Numbered from the stretch's first letter, positions 26,949 through 36,966 are shown. The stretch is DNA of 64,000 bases from Candidatus Poribacteria bacterium (GCA_026702755.1 JAPPBX010000018.1:1-64000); one strand, 5' to 3'. Translations and numbers: made by a program. Notes: generated by a model not told the origin, from the sequence alone.

Positions 26949-28430
26949 TTAAATATCCATACGGAAGAATTTCAGAAACGCCACGGTTGTTAGCACGATT
27001 GCAAAGAAGCAGAGCAGCAGTAGATCCAGTGCGGCGTGTTGGAGCGTTTCTGCCAAGGTTGCTTCAGCGACCGGTGGAGGCGGCATCGGAGACTGGATTT
27101 CTTCTATATGGGTAAGATTCCCTGGGTCTTCTGACATTTTGCTGAACATTTCCGTATCAAGTGTCTCATAGTAGCGAGTTCCCGTTTGGAAGTAAGTGTT
27201 TTTTTTCGCCTGACCGGTTTGTGTGGTATCCGTTGCAAGAAAAATGAAGGAAGCCGTCGGTGTGATTCGGGAGAAATTTACACCGATTGCATCTTGGTGT
27301 TTTCTTTCTCGCTGATAACGCCTATCGAGTTGCGTCGCGAGGTCCCGGTATTTTAACCGAGCCTCCTCTTCAAGCGGTGCCATCTTCTCATTCATTTTCT
27401 CGTAGTGTTCTGGACCTATTGTAAAGACGGCGGTCCCTCCCGGCGCGGGGTTAGATTTCATCATTTCAGATAACACTTCACCCATCATTTTGCCTCTTTC
27501 CGCTTCGAGGGTAGCACGCAATTCTGCTCGCCTCGCTGTTTTTTCCCTGTAGACACTCTCCGCTGTTGAAGTTGGCGCGACGATTTGTGCCGCGAGAAAC
27601 CCGACACGCGGTAAAATCAGAACAGCAAACACCCAGACAGTAAAAGCAACGATGAGGGCTGTCTTGGCACTGTCGAAATAAATTGAGATCACCGCCCCTA
27701 CCGCAAAAAAGACCGCAATGTAGAGCAGCGAGACAAAGATAAGACACAGGATTCGCAGAAAAGTGTCCGATTCAGATAGTGGAAATCCTTGCAAAACGAG
27801 CACGAGTAAACCGATAATTACCGAGATTAAGAACGGAAGGATGAAGACGAGGTATCCACCGATGAGTTTGCTCCACAGAAAGATATCGCGTGGCAGCGCA
27901 TTGGCGAGTGTTATCCGAAGTGTTCCTGCTTCTCTTTCGCCCGCGACGGCATCAAACGTAAACAACAATGCCAGTAGACTAAAGACAGTACTGACGACAA
28001 ACACGAAATCGAGATGTCCCAAAAGAAAGGCTATTGGCGCGGTAGACAGTGACGCTTCACCCCGTGTTATTCCGTTGCGTGTCATACCGAGATAACTTGG
28101 AAGGGCAGATTCTAAACCCGTCGCAAACACACTTAAAGGTGTCGGTTTAAGAATCAACTTGGAAACTTCAAAATTCGGATCCGTCGACGCTTTTGCAGTA
28201 AAGCTAAAGTAGTGTTTCGGACCTGCCGATTCCTTACCATTTTCGTCTTCGAGAGTGTCTTCGTCTTTGAGAATTTCTTGTTCTTGATAGTCGATTTGGC
28301 GTTTGAGGTAATGATGGTAATTGATATGTAAATTGAGTGGTATGAGTAATACACACATCAGTAGCAGGGCAACAAACCGAGCACTCAGAATGTGATGCAT
28401 CATCTCTTTTTGAATCAAGGTCATTAACAT
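26949..28430 (-). CDS. ABC-2 type transporter permease (copy 1)
   Basis: The 493-residue integral membrane protein has one helix at about 17-35, a hydrophilic loop of about 130 residues, then a group of helices. It carries the hallmark DAVAGEREAGTLRITLANAL on a cytosolic loop, a second large hydrophilic region (about 300-440), and a final helix. This is the layout of ABC-2 permeases with a long N-terminal periplasmic loop. An ATP-binding subunit is needed but none is encoded nearby. It is a tandem paralogue of the gene at 28661 and lies about 300 bases before sigma3. Confidence 0.8.
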   Translation of the reverse strand: MLMTLIQKEMMHHILSARFVALLLMCVLLIPLNLHINYHHYLKRQIDYQEQEILKDEDTLEDENGKESAGPKHYFSFTAKASTDPNFEVSKLILKPTPLSVFATGLESALPSYLGMTRNGITRGEASLSTAPIAFLLGHLDFVFVVSTVFSLLALLFTFDAVAGEREAGTLRITLANALPRDIFLWSKLIGGYLVFILPFLISVIIGLLVLVLQGFPLSESDTFLRILCLIFVSLLYIAVFFAVGAVISIYFDSAKTALIVAFTVWVFAVLILPRVGFLAAQIVAPTSTAESVYREKTARRAELRATLEAERGKMMGEVLSEMMKSNPAPGGTAVFTIGPEHYEKMNEKMAPLEEEARLKYRDLATQLDRRYQRERKHQDAIGVNFSRITPTASFIFLATDTTQTGQAKKNTYFQTGTRYYETLDTEMFSKMSEDPGNLTHIEEIQSPMPPPPVAEATLAETLQHAALDLLLLCFFAIVLTTVAFLKFFRMDI

Positions 28431-28526
28431 TGGCGTATCTCCATTCTCATGAAAAGTGTAAAAAAAATCCAGTACGAAGTAAGCGTATTAGAATTATCAG
28501 AATTTGCTCTTACAATCCCAGTGAAT

Positions 28527-28637
28527 TATAGTAAAACCTGTAATTACCTATACATCAACACGAGGGCGAGGTTCATGAAGATTAAGAATTTAATTCGGTA
28601 ATGTAGGGCAGGTACAAGACCTGCCCCTACAATCGTT
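28527..28637. repeat. Hybrid of TATAGTAAAA element and a GGGCAGGTACAAG hairpin
   Basis: The left end TATAGTAAAACC and CGAGGGCGAGG break off into TTCATGAAGATTAAGAATTTAAT and GGGCAGGTACAAGACCTGCCC, a join also seen near 19265-19320. It looks like recombination between repeat families. Confidence 0.5.
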
Positions 28638-28660
28638 TTCCTCAACTTGATGTTTTCTCC

Positions 28661-30088
28661 TCAAATATCTGTACGGAAAAATCTCAGAAACGCCACGGTT
28701 GTTAGCACGACTGCGAAGAAACAGAGCAGTAGCGCATCCACAATTGATCGACGGAGTGTCTCTCCTAAGGTTGTCTCCTCCAGCGCGGTGGGCTGTGGAA
28801 CTTTGACAGGGGGCTTGTAATGCTCGGACGGGATATGATCTGAAATTTTGCTGAACACATCCATGTCAAGCCTATTCCAGTAGCGATTTCCTGCTTGCAA
28901 GTAGTCGCTTCTTTTCCCTTTCCCCGTCTGTGTCAAGTTCGTAGCGAGATAGATTAAAGAAGATGTGGGTGTCATTCGGGAGAGCGTCTCACCGATTTGC
29001 TCTTGTCTTTTTGTTTCACGTTTGTAATCTCGGTCAAGTTTATCAGAGTAGTTTTGGAATTTTAAGCGATATTCCTCTTCAAGCGGTCCCATGCGCTCAG
29101 CAATTTTTTCCCTATTTTCCCCCATTCCCGGTACTACTACCGTCATTCTGCGGCCCATTTCATCCGTTACTTCTTCTCCTTTGAGCTGAATTTTATCTCT
29201 TTCCTTTTTAAGCACCGCGTTAAAATCCTCTTGCATGGCTGCTTTCTCCATATAGACGCTCTGCGGTGTTCGGGTCGGGGTAATGAGTTTGGCGGCAAGG
29301 AACCCAACGCGTGGTGTAATCAGCACCGCAAATACCCAGACAGTAAAGGCAATGATGAGAGCCGTCTTGGCACTATCCAGATAGATAGAAATCACCGTCC
29401 CTATCGCGAAAAACACCGCAATATAAAGCAAGGAGGCGAGGATTAAACCGAGTACCCGTGGAAAAATATCGGACTCACCGAGCGGAAATCCTTGCCAAAC
29501 GATCATCAGTAAACCGAAGATAAATGATACCAAGAACGGAACAACAAACACAAGGTATCCACCAATCAACTTGCTCCATAGGAATACGTCGCGCGGGAGC
29601 GCGTTCGCTAAGGTAATTCGCAACGTCCCTGCTTCTCTCTCCCCAGCAACGGCATCGAATGTAAACAGCAACGCCAGCAGACTGAAAACTGTACCTATCA
29701 CAAAGAGAAAATCGAGATGTCCCAGTAGATAGGAAAGGGGTGAGGCAATTAAAGCGTCGGGTCCCTGTGTGATCCCATTGCGGGTCATCCCCAAATAACT
29801 CGGTAGCACGTTTTCCAGTCCGTTTGCGAAGACGCTCAAAGGGGTCGGTTTGAGAAAGACTTTGGAAACTTCCTCTTCCGGTTCAGGTGGTGACTTCGGG
29901 TCCACTTCCGCCTCTTCAATGTTTGCGCGTTTAATCGCTTCTTGGTAGTCCACTAAATTTTGGCGATAATTGCTGTAATTGATATGCAAGGTAAGCGGAA
30001 CAAGCAAGAGACACATCAGCAGAAGTGCTACAAATCGGGCACTCAAGATGTGGTGCATCATCTCTTTCTGAATCAGGGTCATTAACAT
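28661..30088 (-). CDS. ABC-2 type transporter permease (copy 2)
   Basis: The 475-residue paralogue of the gene at 26949 has an almost identical N-terminus (MLMTLIQKEMMHHILSARF) and the same DAVAGEREAGTLRITLANAL motif. The loops differ most. Two different permeases side by side suggest a heterodimeric exporter using an ATPase encoded elsewhere. The two-block motif copy E is about 75 bases upstream, so the pair may belong to the sigma-controlled set. Confidence 0.8.
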   Translation of the reverse strand: MLMTLIQKEMMHHILSARFVALLLMCLLLVPLTLHINYSNYRQNLVDYQEAIKRANIEEAEVDPKSPPEPEEEVSKVFLKPTPLSVFANGLENVLPSYLGMTRNGITQGPDALIASPLSYLLGHLDFLFVIGTVFSLLALLFTFDAVAGEREAGTLRITLANALPRDVFLWSKLIGGYLVFVVPFLVSFIFGLLMIVWQGFPLGESDIFPRVLGLILASLLYIAVFFAIGTVISIYLDSAKTALIIAFTVWVFAVLITPRVGFLAAKLITPTRTPQSVYMEKAAMQEDFNAVLKKERDKIQLKGEEVTDEMGRRMTVVVPGMGENREKIAERMGPLEEEYRLKFQNYSDKLDRDYKRETKRQEQIGETLSRMTPTSSLIYLATNLTQTGKGKRSDYLQAGNRYWNRLDMDVFSKISDHIPSEHYKPPVKVPQPTALEETTLGETLRRSIVDALLLCFFAVVLTTVAFLRFFRTDI

Positions 30089-30163
30089 TATCGCATCCTC
30101 ATTCCATGGTAAAGTATCGTGAGATTTGAAACAAAATAATCGTGTAACACTATCCTTCAGTTC

Positions 30164-30203
30164 TTAAAGACACAATTTTTTCCGGAATGCTTGCATAATT
30201 TTG
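30164..30203 (-). promoter_or_regulatory. Two-block promoter-like motif, copy E
   Basis: Minus strand: AAATTATGCA (30192-30201), 20 bases, GTCTTTAA (30164-30171), about 75 bases before the permease start at 30088. Confidence 0.5.
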
Positions 30204-30288
30204 AAAAAAGATCAAAAAATCTGAATTTTAATCTAAAAATTGGTAAAACGACTTAAAGATATGAGAAATGGAGAAAAGAACAAAACAT

Positions 30289-30317
30289 TTGACATTTTTT
30301 CACTTTAATTATAAGAT
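30289..30317 (+). promoter_or_regulatory. Sigma-70-like promoter of the DUF1800-DUF1501 operon
   Basis: TTGACA (30289-30294) is followed by TATAAGAT; taking TAAGAT (30312-30317) gives a 17-base spacer, TATAAG a 15-base one. It lies about 120 bases upstream of the DUF1800 start. Confidence 0.5.
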
Positions 30318-30434
30318 GTAGGCAATCTGATAGCGGTTTCTCCCAATCCAACGAAACCGAAACGTGAGAACGGTATTCCATTGAAAGCTACCAACGTGAG
30401 GTCCCTCCTCACAGTGAACGTATCGGAGGTGAAC

Positions 30435-31820
30435 ATGTCACAGAACGATGTTGCGTTAATGGCGCACCTCATGCGCCGCGCAGGGTTTGGCACAACCCGC
30501 ACCGAACTGGAAGCCTACGTTGAAAAAGGCTATGAGAACGTAGTTGACGACCTCGTCCATCCCGAACGCGGGACCCCCATTGATGAAGATATTTTAGACC
30601 GCTACTTCGGCAGTGAAGGGGGTTATGTCGGAACTTGGATTTATCGGATGATGAACAGTAGATGCCCGCTTCAAGAGAAGATGGCACTCTTCTGGCATCA
30701 TGTCTTTGCAACGGGACTGGGCAAGAATCAGCACATCCTTGCATCCACGAACCAGATTGATCTGTTCCGAAGCGTCGGTATGGGGAAAATGCGAGACATT
30801 TTACTCGAACTCTCCAAAGATCCGGCGATGATCTTCTGGCTCGACAACAACGAAAATCGCAAAGGCGAACCCAACGAGAATTACGGTAGAGAACTCCTTG
30901 AACTTTTCTCATTAGGTGTGGGTAACTACACAGAAGATGACATTAAGAACTGCGCTCTCGCCTTTACAGGCTGGACATTCGGACAACCGATTCCATTGTA
31001 CCCCCACGGTTACTACGCGCCTCCTTTTCTCTTCGTTGAGGAGGAACACGACAATAGCGAAAAAACCTTTTTGGGGCATACCGGAAACCTCAACGGCGAT
31101 GACATCATTGATATTATTGTCGAGCAACCCGCTTGTGCGAGATTCATCTCCAGACACCTTTACAACTTCTTTGTCGCAGATGAACCGCAGGTACCGTCGT
31201 GGAATGTGACACCGCCGCAGGACCCGGACGCAATTGAAACACTCGCGGACGCATTCATGGCATCTGATGGACATATATCCCATGTTCTCAGTGTCCTCTT
31301 CAATGCCGACTTCTTCAAAGAAGCCCAATTCAAGAAGGTAAAAAACCCGACGGAACTCGTTACGGGAATCCTGAAACTGATAGGGACCTGCCAAGGTCCA
31401 CAACCGGGGATGGCGCAATATGCGAGTGCTACCCAATTGATGGGACAGAAACTTCTCGATCCGCCCACCGTAGAAGGATGGCACACCGGTAAAGAGTGGA
31501 TTGATGGCGGTCTGCTAACTGCCCGCGTCAATTTTGCCGTTCGTGAAGTCAGCGATGCGTCGAAACCGGGCATTCAGGATATTATTACACGCTTGAAAAA
31601 TAATGGAAATCCGCTCTCACCAGAAACATTTGTGGAGAGTTGCCTCGAATTTGCGGGTCCATTGGTGGTGGGAGATACGACGCGTCAGTATTTGACCGAA
31701 TTCGCTGAGGTGAACGGTGAGATTGATTTTAGAGATGATGCTGCTGCGGAGGAGAACCAAACCCTGCTCGTCAGTATGCTCCAGTTAATTGTTGCATCAA
31801 GAGAGTATCAACTTGGCTAA
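30435..31820 (+). CDS. DUF1800 family protein
   Basis: The start is the ATG at 30435 behind GGAGGTGAAC; the frame from 30381 has no such site. The 461-residue protein shows DUF1800 hallmarks: LMRRAGFG near the N-terminus, KMALFWHHVFATG, NENYGRELLELFSLGVGNYT, AFTGW, and DPPTVEGWHTGKEWI near the C-terminus. Its biochemical function is not established. DUF1800 and DUF1501 genes are usually paired, as here, and often occur with secreted proteins. No obvious signal peptide is seen. The 39-base gap to DUF1501 indicates an operon. Confidence 0.9.
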   Translation: MSQNDVALMAHLMRRAGFGTTRTELEAYVEKGYENVVDDLVHPERGTPIDEDILDRYFGSEGGYVGTWIYRMMNSRCPLQEKMALFWHHVFATGLGKNQHILASTNQIDLFRSVGMGKMRDILLELSKDPAMIFWLDNNENRKGEPNENYGRELLELFSLGVGNYTEDDIKNCALAFTGWTFGQPIPLYPHGYYAPPFLFVEEEHDNSEKTFLGHTGNLNGDDIIDIIVEQPACARFISRHLYNFFVADEPQVPSWNVTPPQDPDAIETLADAFMASDGHISHVLSVLFNADFFKEAQFKKVKNPTELVTGILKLIGTCQGPQPGMAQYASATQLMGQKLLDPPTVEGWHTGKEWIDGGLLTARVNFAVREVSDASKPGIQDIITRLKNNGNPLSPETFVESCLEFAGPLVVGDTTRQYLTEFAEVNGEIDFRDDAAAEENQTLLVSMLQLIVASREYQLG

Positions 31821-31859
31821 CCTTTTTGTAGCCTTGGACCGAACATAGGAGATGTTGCT

Positions 31860-33002
31860 ATGAATACTACGAAAAAAGCCCCGGTCCTCGTCGTTGTGCA
31901 ACTCAGCGGTGGCAACGACTTCATGAATACGCTCATTCCCTACACAGCCGGGATTTACCACGATTCACGTCCAGTTGTCGGCATCAAATCGGAAGATGTC
32001 CTACCGTCAGAAGTGGACGACGCTTTGGGTTGGCACCCGCAGGCTGCCCCGCTGAAAGAGATGTTTGATGCCGGTAATGTCGCCGTTGTGCAGGGCATCG
32101 GCTACCCCGATTCAAACCGATCGCATTTCAGGGCGATGGATATCTGGCATACTTGTGAACCGCTGAAAATCGGTGATGAGGGGTGGGTCGGTAGGCTTGT
32201 CCGAGAACTTGATCCACAGAGCCAGAACGTCTTAACAGGTGTCAGTTTCGGACAGGGACTGCCGCGCGCCTGTGCACTTTCAGGTATTCCTGTCACCTCT
32301 GTCGGTGACTTGGATAACTACGGACTGATGACCAGCATTGGCGATGAAGGGCACCGCACAAAAGCACTTGACGTATTCAAGAAGATGTATAGCAGCACGG
32401 TCGGCACCGGCATCGTGATGGACTACCTCAGCCAGACCGGATTAGATGTGATTAAAGGTGCGGATGAACTCAAGAAGGCACCGGCGATGTACAAGTCCGA
32501 GGTGGAATATCCACAAAACGCAATCGCAAAAAGCCTGCGAGATGTCGCACGCGTCCACCTCGCTGATCTCGGCACACGCGTCTTTTACACGCAGCACGGC
32601 GGTTATGATAACCACGCCAACGAGGTACCGACACATCCACGACTCCTGACAGAACTGACGGAAGCCATCCAAGCGTTCTTCACCGACCTACGGTCACAGA
32701 ACGCCTCTGAAGAGGTCGTCATGTACGTCTTCACAGAATTCGGTAGACGTATCCGAGACAACGCCAGCGGCACGGATCACGGAACCGGCGGTGGTGCGTT
32801 CATCATCGGCGATCGCGTGAAAGGTGGACTTTACGCCGAATACCCATCTCTTGATCCGTCCCGTTGGGTACATGGTGAAGACCTTGAACACACTATCGAC
32901 TTCCGTGGTATATACGGAACGCTTTTAGAGCAGTGGATGGGTGTAGACCCAACGCACATCGTCGGCGGGAATTTTGAACAGATTCATCCCTTTTCAGTGT
33001 AG
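31860..33002 (+). CDS. DUF1501 family protein
   Basis: The 380-residue protein is of the DUF1501 family, a distant relative of sulfatase/alkaline-phosphatase-like folds. Hallmarks are VVVQLSGGNDFMNTLIPY near the N-terminus, LAPLKEMF-like and GIGYPDSNRSHFRAMDIWHT, TQHGGYDNHANE, and VYVFTEFGRRIRDNASGTDH with GTGGGAF. The HGGYDNH and DHGTGGG motifs suggest metal binding. The usual twin-arginine leader is missing, so this copy may be cytosolic like its DUF1800 partner. The ATG at 31860 follows AGGAGATGTTGCT. Confidence 0.9.
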   Translation: MNTTKKAPVLVVVQLSGGNDFMNTLIPYTAGIYHDSRPVVGIKSEDVLPSEVDDALGWHPQAAPLKEMFDAGNVAVVQGIGYPDSNRSHFRAMDIWHTCEPLKIGDEGWVGRLVRELDPQSQNVLTGVSFGQGLPRACALSGIPVTSVGDLDNYGLMTSIGDEGHRTKALDVFKKMYSSTVGTGIVMDYLSQTGLDVIKGADELKKAPAMYKSEVEYPQNAIAKSLRDVARVHLADLGTRVFYTQHGGYDNHANEVPTHPRLLTELTEAIQAFFTDLRSQNASEEVVMYVFTEFGRRIRDNASGTDHGTGGGAFIIGDRVKGGLYAEYPSLDPSRWVHGEDLEHTIDFRGIYGTLLEQWMGVDPTHIVGGNFEQIHPFSV

Positions 33003-33057
33003 CTTGCAAACTGAAACTTGCTATTAAATGACGTAGGACAACGGGAGGAGGCATATT

Positions 33058-34071
33058 ATGGGAAGACCGTACGGCTTGCTGCGTGCCGGGTTTCCATTTC
33101 ATAAGACCCTAAGCATGCGGCGCACGACGAATTTTCCGATCGACATCGCAATCGGAAAAGAGGGACGTATATATATTATGTGCCGTAGCGACGGCACCGC
33201 AATGATCCGAAAATACACCGTTGAAGACGAAGACCTCGGCACAATGGGTGGTTACGGACAGGGTGACGGGCAATTCACATGGCCCGTAACGATTACCTCT
33301 GACAGTGAAGAAAACCTCTATGTCTCCGATGAATACTTGCATCGGATTGTCGCCTTCAACAGCGAAGGTGAACACATCGGTACATGGGGGGAACACGGCA
33401 CCGATCCGGGACAACTCAACGGTCCCGCTGGCATCGCCTTCGACCCGGAAGAGAATCTCTACGTCGCCGATAGTCTGAGCCACCGGGTACAGAAGTTCAC
33501 GAAAGACGGCAAGTTCCTCTTCGGATGGGGGACTTATGGCGACGGTGAAGGTGAATTTAACATGCCGTGGGGTGTTGCCGTAGACGAGCTCGGTGATGTC
33601 TATGTTGTTGATTGGCGAAACGACAGGGTGCAGAAGTTCAATGCCGAGGGAGAATTCGTCTTCGCATTCGGCAAGTCCGGCAGCGGCAACGGTGAACTCA
33701 ACCGTCCTGCCGGGATTGATGTTGACCTGCACGGCGACATCTATGTTGCTGACCGAGGCAATGACCGCATTCAACTCTTCAACGCCGAAGGGCGGTATGT
33801 GCAGAAGTTCCTCGGTGATGCCACACTGTCAAAGGTGTCACTGGCTTACATGATGACGAACGCCAGTCCAAATCGGATGCGAGACATGGCGGATTTGGAA
33901 CCGCAGAAATACCTACGTTCCCCCAAATCCGTTGCTGTCAGTGATGATGGATTGATGTTCGTACCTGACTTTGAATCCTACCGGGTTCAGGTTTATCGGA
34001 ATATGGCAGTGCCGTTGACAGAGCAGGAATTTAGCCCACCCCGTAGGTCGGTTACACTACATCAGGAGTAA
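33058..34071 (+). CDS. NHL-repeat beta-propeller protein
   Basis: The 337-residue protein has about six NHL repeats, marked by ENLYVADSLSHRVQKFTKDG, DVYVVDWRNDRVQKFNAEG and DIYVADRGNDRIQLFNAEG, giving a six-bladed propeller. It has no signal peptide. NHL propellers bind protein, RNA or peptidoglycan-related ligands; this one is unknown. It follows DUF1501 by 55 bases with its own GGGAGGAGG site, and a terminator follows it, so it closes the operon. Confidence 0.83.
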   Translation: MGRPYGLLRAGFPFHKTLSMRRTTNFPIDIAIGKEGRIYIMCRSDGTAMIRKYTVEDEDLGTMGGYGQGDGQFTWPVTITSDSEENLYVSDEYLHRIVAFNSEGEHIGTWGEHGTDPGQLNGPAGIAFDPEENLYVADSLSHRVQKFTKDGKFLFGWGTYGDGEGEFNMPWGVAVDELGDVYVVDWRNDRVQKFNAEGEFVFAFGKSGSGNGELNRPAGIDVDLHGDIYVADRGNDRIQLFNAEGRYVQKFLGDATLSKVSLAYMMTNASPNRMRDMADLEPQKYLRSPKSVAVSDDGLMFVPDFESYRVQVYRNMAVPLTEQEFSPPRRSVTLHQE

Positions 34072-34110
34072 ATGTCAAGTCATTAGGCAAAAACCATATT
34101 CTCTTAGCAG

Positions 34111-34144
34111 AGCCAGGCGTGTATTCTATACGCTTGGCTTTTTT
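34111..34144 (+). terminator. Terminator of the DUF1800-DUF1501-NHL operon
   Basis: AGCCAGGCGTGTA and TATACGCTTGGCT form an imperfect 13-bp stem followed by TTTTT. Confidence 0.75.
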
Positions 34145-34264
34145 GTATGCTGACGAAGGAATGAATCTTAAAAACCCAATTGAAAGCGAATCTTACGTCA
34201 ACCAAAAAATCCAATTAAACGTTGAATTGTTGCGTAATATATGAACAGAGGTTAAAATGACTGC

Positions 34265-36646
34265 ATGAAGCCAAAATTCGTTATAGTTCTGGCTATATTC
34301 ATTACTATGCCACTGTCCGTTTTTGCGCAAACCGGTGATGTCCAAGGAACCGTCTATCAGCAAAGCACTGGAAAATCCCTCGCAGCTGCTGATGTCCGCA
34401 TTACCGAAACCGACCAGAGTCAAAAAACCGATGAAAACGGTATCTTCCGCTTCACAGAACTTCCCGAAGGCACCTATACTTTTGTTGTTACGCATCCGCT
34501 TGAACCCCAACCTACGGAAATCTCTGTTGACATCAGCAGCGGTGATACCACCAAAGTCAAAATACATCTCGGACCAGCCTTTAAACTCGAAACAGTCGTG
34601 GTAGAAGGACGACGGCTTCCACCAACGGTGAGTCGCACGGAAATCCGTGGCAGTGAGCTCCTACGTATCCCCGGCACCACCAACGACGCGCTCAAAGGAT
34701 TGATGACGCTCCCAAGCATCGGTATCCCAAACGATTATTTGGGCATCCTCTACATTCGCGGCAGTGGTCCCAGCGACACCATTTACTATCTTGACAGAAC
34801 ACCTTTCGGTTATCCTTTTCACTACGGTGGACTCGTTTCAACAATCAACTCTGACATCATTGAGGACATTCATATATACGCCGGTGGTTACGGTGCCGAA
34901 TTCGGGTTAGATTCACAGACTGTACTTGATATCCGCTCCCGCGACCGGACAGACAAACGGAGGTTGAGCGGCAAGTTTAACCTTAACGTTCTCTATTCCG
35001 AAGGAATGCTTGAAGGTAGAATCGGCGATAAAGGCTACTTTCACGTCGCCGGAAGGCGGAGTTATTTTGATTTCATTGCTGGAGTGTTTCTTGAAGATTT
35101 GGTGTGGCCCTACTTCTCCGATTACCAAGTCAAATTTGTCTATGAGCTTGCCGAAAACCATCATCTCACTGTTAATGCCTTTGGAACAAACGACCACTTT
35201 CATATCAGACCAAGTGCTACAGTGATATCTGACTTTTCTGCGTACTTCAGAAACGGTTTTGAAGCGCAAGGTATCCATCTCCGTTCAGAGTTCACTGAAA
35301 ACCTAACATCCAACATCTCTTTCACCCACGCCTTCACTTTTCTTAATACGGATTTTGAGGCAATTTTCGGTGAATCTTTCTTAACGGAGGTGGACGGCAG
35401 AGAAATAGAACCAGAACTTATATCCCAAAGATCCATATACAACAACATAAAGGTTAATGTTCCAATCTATACACTCCGTGGAGATGTCTCTTACCAGCTA
35501 ACGCCTAAGTTCCAATTTGAACCCGGAGTGCTCTTCACATTTAGCCCAGCAAAGAGTTTTGGAGACCGAGGCATAATATATGAAGGGTTAACCGATTCAG
35601 ATATATTTTCCATATTGCATGAAGATGAAGAATTGATGAACAGCGATAACGAGTTCTATCAGATAATCCGCCCTGGGGCAGATCGCGATGAGTTCTGGTA
35701 CGATTTTCGACGCTCAGAAGGGTATCTACAGGGACGATACGATCCACTCTCATTTCTGTCGCTCGCGCTTGGTATACGGTTCGACTATTTCAATCTAACG
35801 GAGGAACTCTCCGTTCAACCGCGCGGAAGTTTGAGTGTAAAACTTTCCAATAACGCCACGCTCCGCTTTGCTTACGGGACTTATGAACAGAGTCCATTGG
35901 CGTATCAAGTGCTTGCCGAGAATGGAAACAGAGACTTAAAATCCAGCACTGCGAACCACTATATTATGGAGTTTGAACACGATATTTCATCACAAACAGA
36001 ACTCAAATTCGCAACCTATTACAAAGGCATACGGGACTTAGTAACGGCAAGTCAAACCGAACGTGTTAATAATGTTGACGCGCAAATTGCACCTAATTAT
36101 CTTAATCAAGGCACGGGATTTATAGGTGGTGCAGAGGCATTCCTAAGGCACCGCGTTAATGAAAAGTTCTTCGGTTGGTTCTCTTACACATGGACACATA
36201 GGGAACAGCGCACACATCCTGATGCCCTTTATGAACCACACATCTTTGATAACACACATATTATCAGTCTCGTCGGTAACTATAGCATCAGCCCAACTTT
36301 TGAGATTGGCGGGAAATGGCAGTATTCAAGCGGGACAACCGGTGCGCATGTAAGCGAAATTCTTCTCATCCAAGATCCAATAACACGAGGCATGCAACCT
36401 ATTTTCACTGATGTTCAGGGCGTGGCGGAAATACCTTTGGCATCGTTACCCTCCTATCACCGATTAGATCTGCGTGTGAGTAAAACATGGGATCGTAAAG
36501 GGTGGCAAATAGGTGGATTTCTCGAGATTCTGAATGTTTACAATCGTAAAAATACTATCAAGTTTTATAATCCGGCGGGTGACGATGTACAGGAAGCACC
36601 CCAACTTCCCATCATCCCCTACGGCGGCTTGACAATCGAGTTCTGA
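34265..36646 (+). CDS. TonB-dependent outer-membrane receptor (copy 1)
   Basis: The 793-residue protein has a signal peptide (about 1-21), a carboxypeptidase-regulatory-like Ig domain (about 24-105, GDVQGTVYQQSTGKSLAAAD), a plug (about 118-230; RTEIRGSELLRIPG, GILYIRGSGPSD, GGYGAEFG) and a C-terminal 22-strand-type barrel ending in an aromatic residue (GLTIEF). The extra N-terminal domain is typical of polymer-uptake receptors of the SusC style, but no SusD partner is present. The substrate is unknown. It is a tandem paralogue of the gene at 36967, probably with its own promoter after the preceding terminator. The ribosome site AGAGG is about 14 bases before the ATG. Confidence 0.88.
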   Translation: MKPKFVIVLAIFITMPLSVFAQTGDVQGTVYQQSTGKSLAAADVRITETDQSQKTDENGIFRFTELPEGTYTFVVTHPLEPQPTEISVDISSGDTTKVKIHLGPAFKLETVVVEGRRLPPTVSRTEIRGSELLRIPGTTNDALKGLMTLPSIGIPNDYLGILYIRGSGPSDTIYYLDRTPFGYPFHYGGLVSTINSDIIEDIHIYAGGYGAEFGLDSQTVLDIRSRDRTDKRRLSGKFNLNVLYSEGMLEGRIGDKGYFHVAGRRSYFDFIAGVFLEDLVWPYFSDYQVKFVYELAENHHLTVNAFGTNDHFHIRPSATVISDFSAYFRNGFEAQGIHLRSEFTENLTSNISFTHAFTFLNTDFEAIFGESFLTEVDGREIEPELISQRSIYNNIKVNVPIYTLRGDVSYQLTPKFQFEPGVLFTFSPAKSFGDRGIIYEGLTDSDIFSILHEDEELMNSDNEFYQIIRPGADRDEFWYDFRRSEGYLQGRYDPLSFLSLALGIRFDYFNLTEELSVQPRGSLSVKLSNNATLRFAYGTYEQSPLAYQVLAENGNRDLKSSTANHYIMEFEHDISSQTELKFATYYKGIRDLVTASQTERVNNVDAQIAPNYLNQGTGFIGGAEAFLRHRVNEKFFGWFSYTWTHREQRTHPDALYEPHIFDNTHIISLVGNYSISPTFEIGGKWQYSSGTTGAHVSEILLIQDPITRGMQPIFTDVQGVAEIPLASLPSYHRLDLRVSKTWDRKGWQIGGFLEILNVYNRKNTIKFYNPAGDDVQEAPQLPIIPYGGLTIEF

Positions 36647-36966
36647 ATCCAAACGATCCAATACCATTAAACCCCGTTCCACCATCGCTGGTGAGGATCC
36701 TATCCTCGCCCTTTCCCAACCGACAACTACCACCCATAAACATACCCGAGACGATCTACACGCTTGGCTTTTCTGCGTCCTGCTGGCGAGAAAATAAACT
36801 TAAGTAAACTAAAAATTTGAAGATTACGTTAGAAAAGGCATTGTTGATTTTGCATCACAGACTTGCTGACTCCGACCTATCTTTTGGCGAGTTAGAATCC
36901 GAACGCTGTCCAAAACTTATGTTAACTTGGACACAACCAAACAAAACGGAGGTTAATGTTTCCATC
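36647..36966. other. Spacer between the two TonB receptor genes
   Basis: It contains a degraded GGTGAGGATCCTATCCTCGCC hairpin and ACGCTTGGCTTTTCT, half of the terminator found before the first receptor. The duplication that made the second receptor therefore seems to include upstream DNA. No gene is seen. Confidence 0.45.

Noticed and set aside
36817-36966. N-terminal extension of the second TonB receptor from TTG 36817
   Set aside because: It would put 50 residues before a typical signal peptide; a GGAGG lies near the internal ATG.
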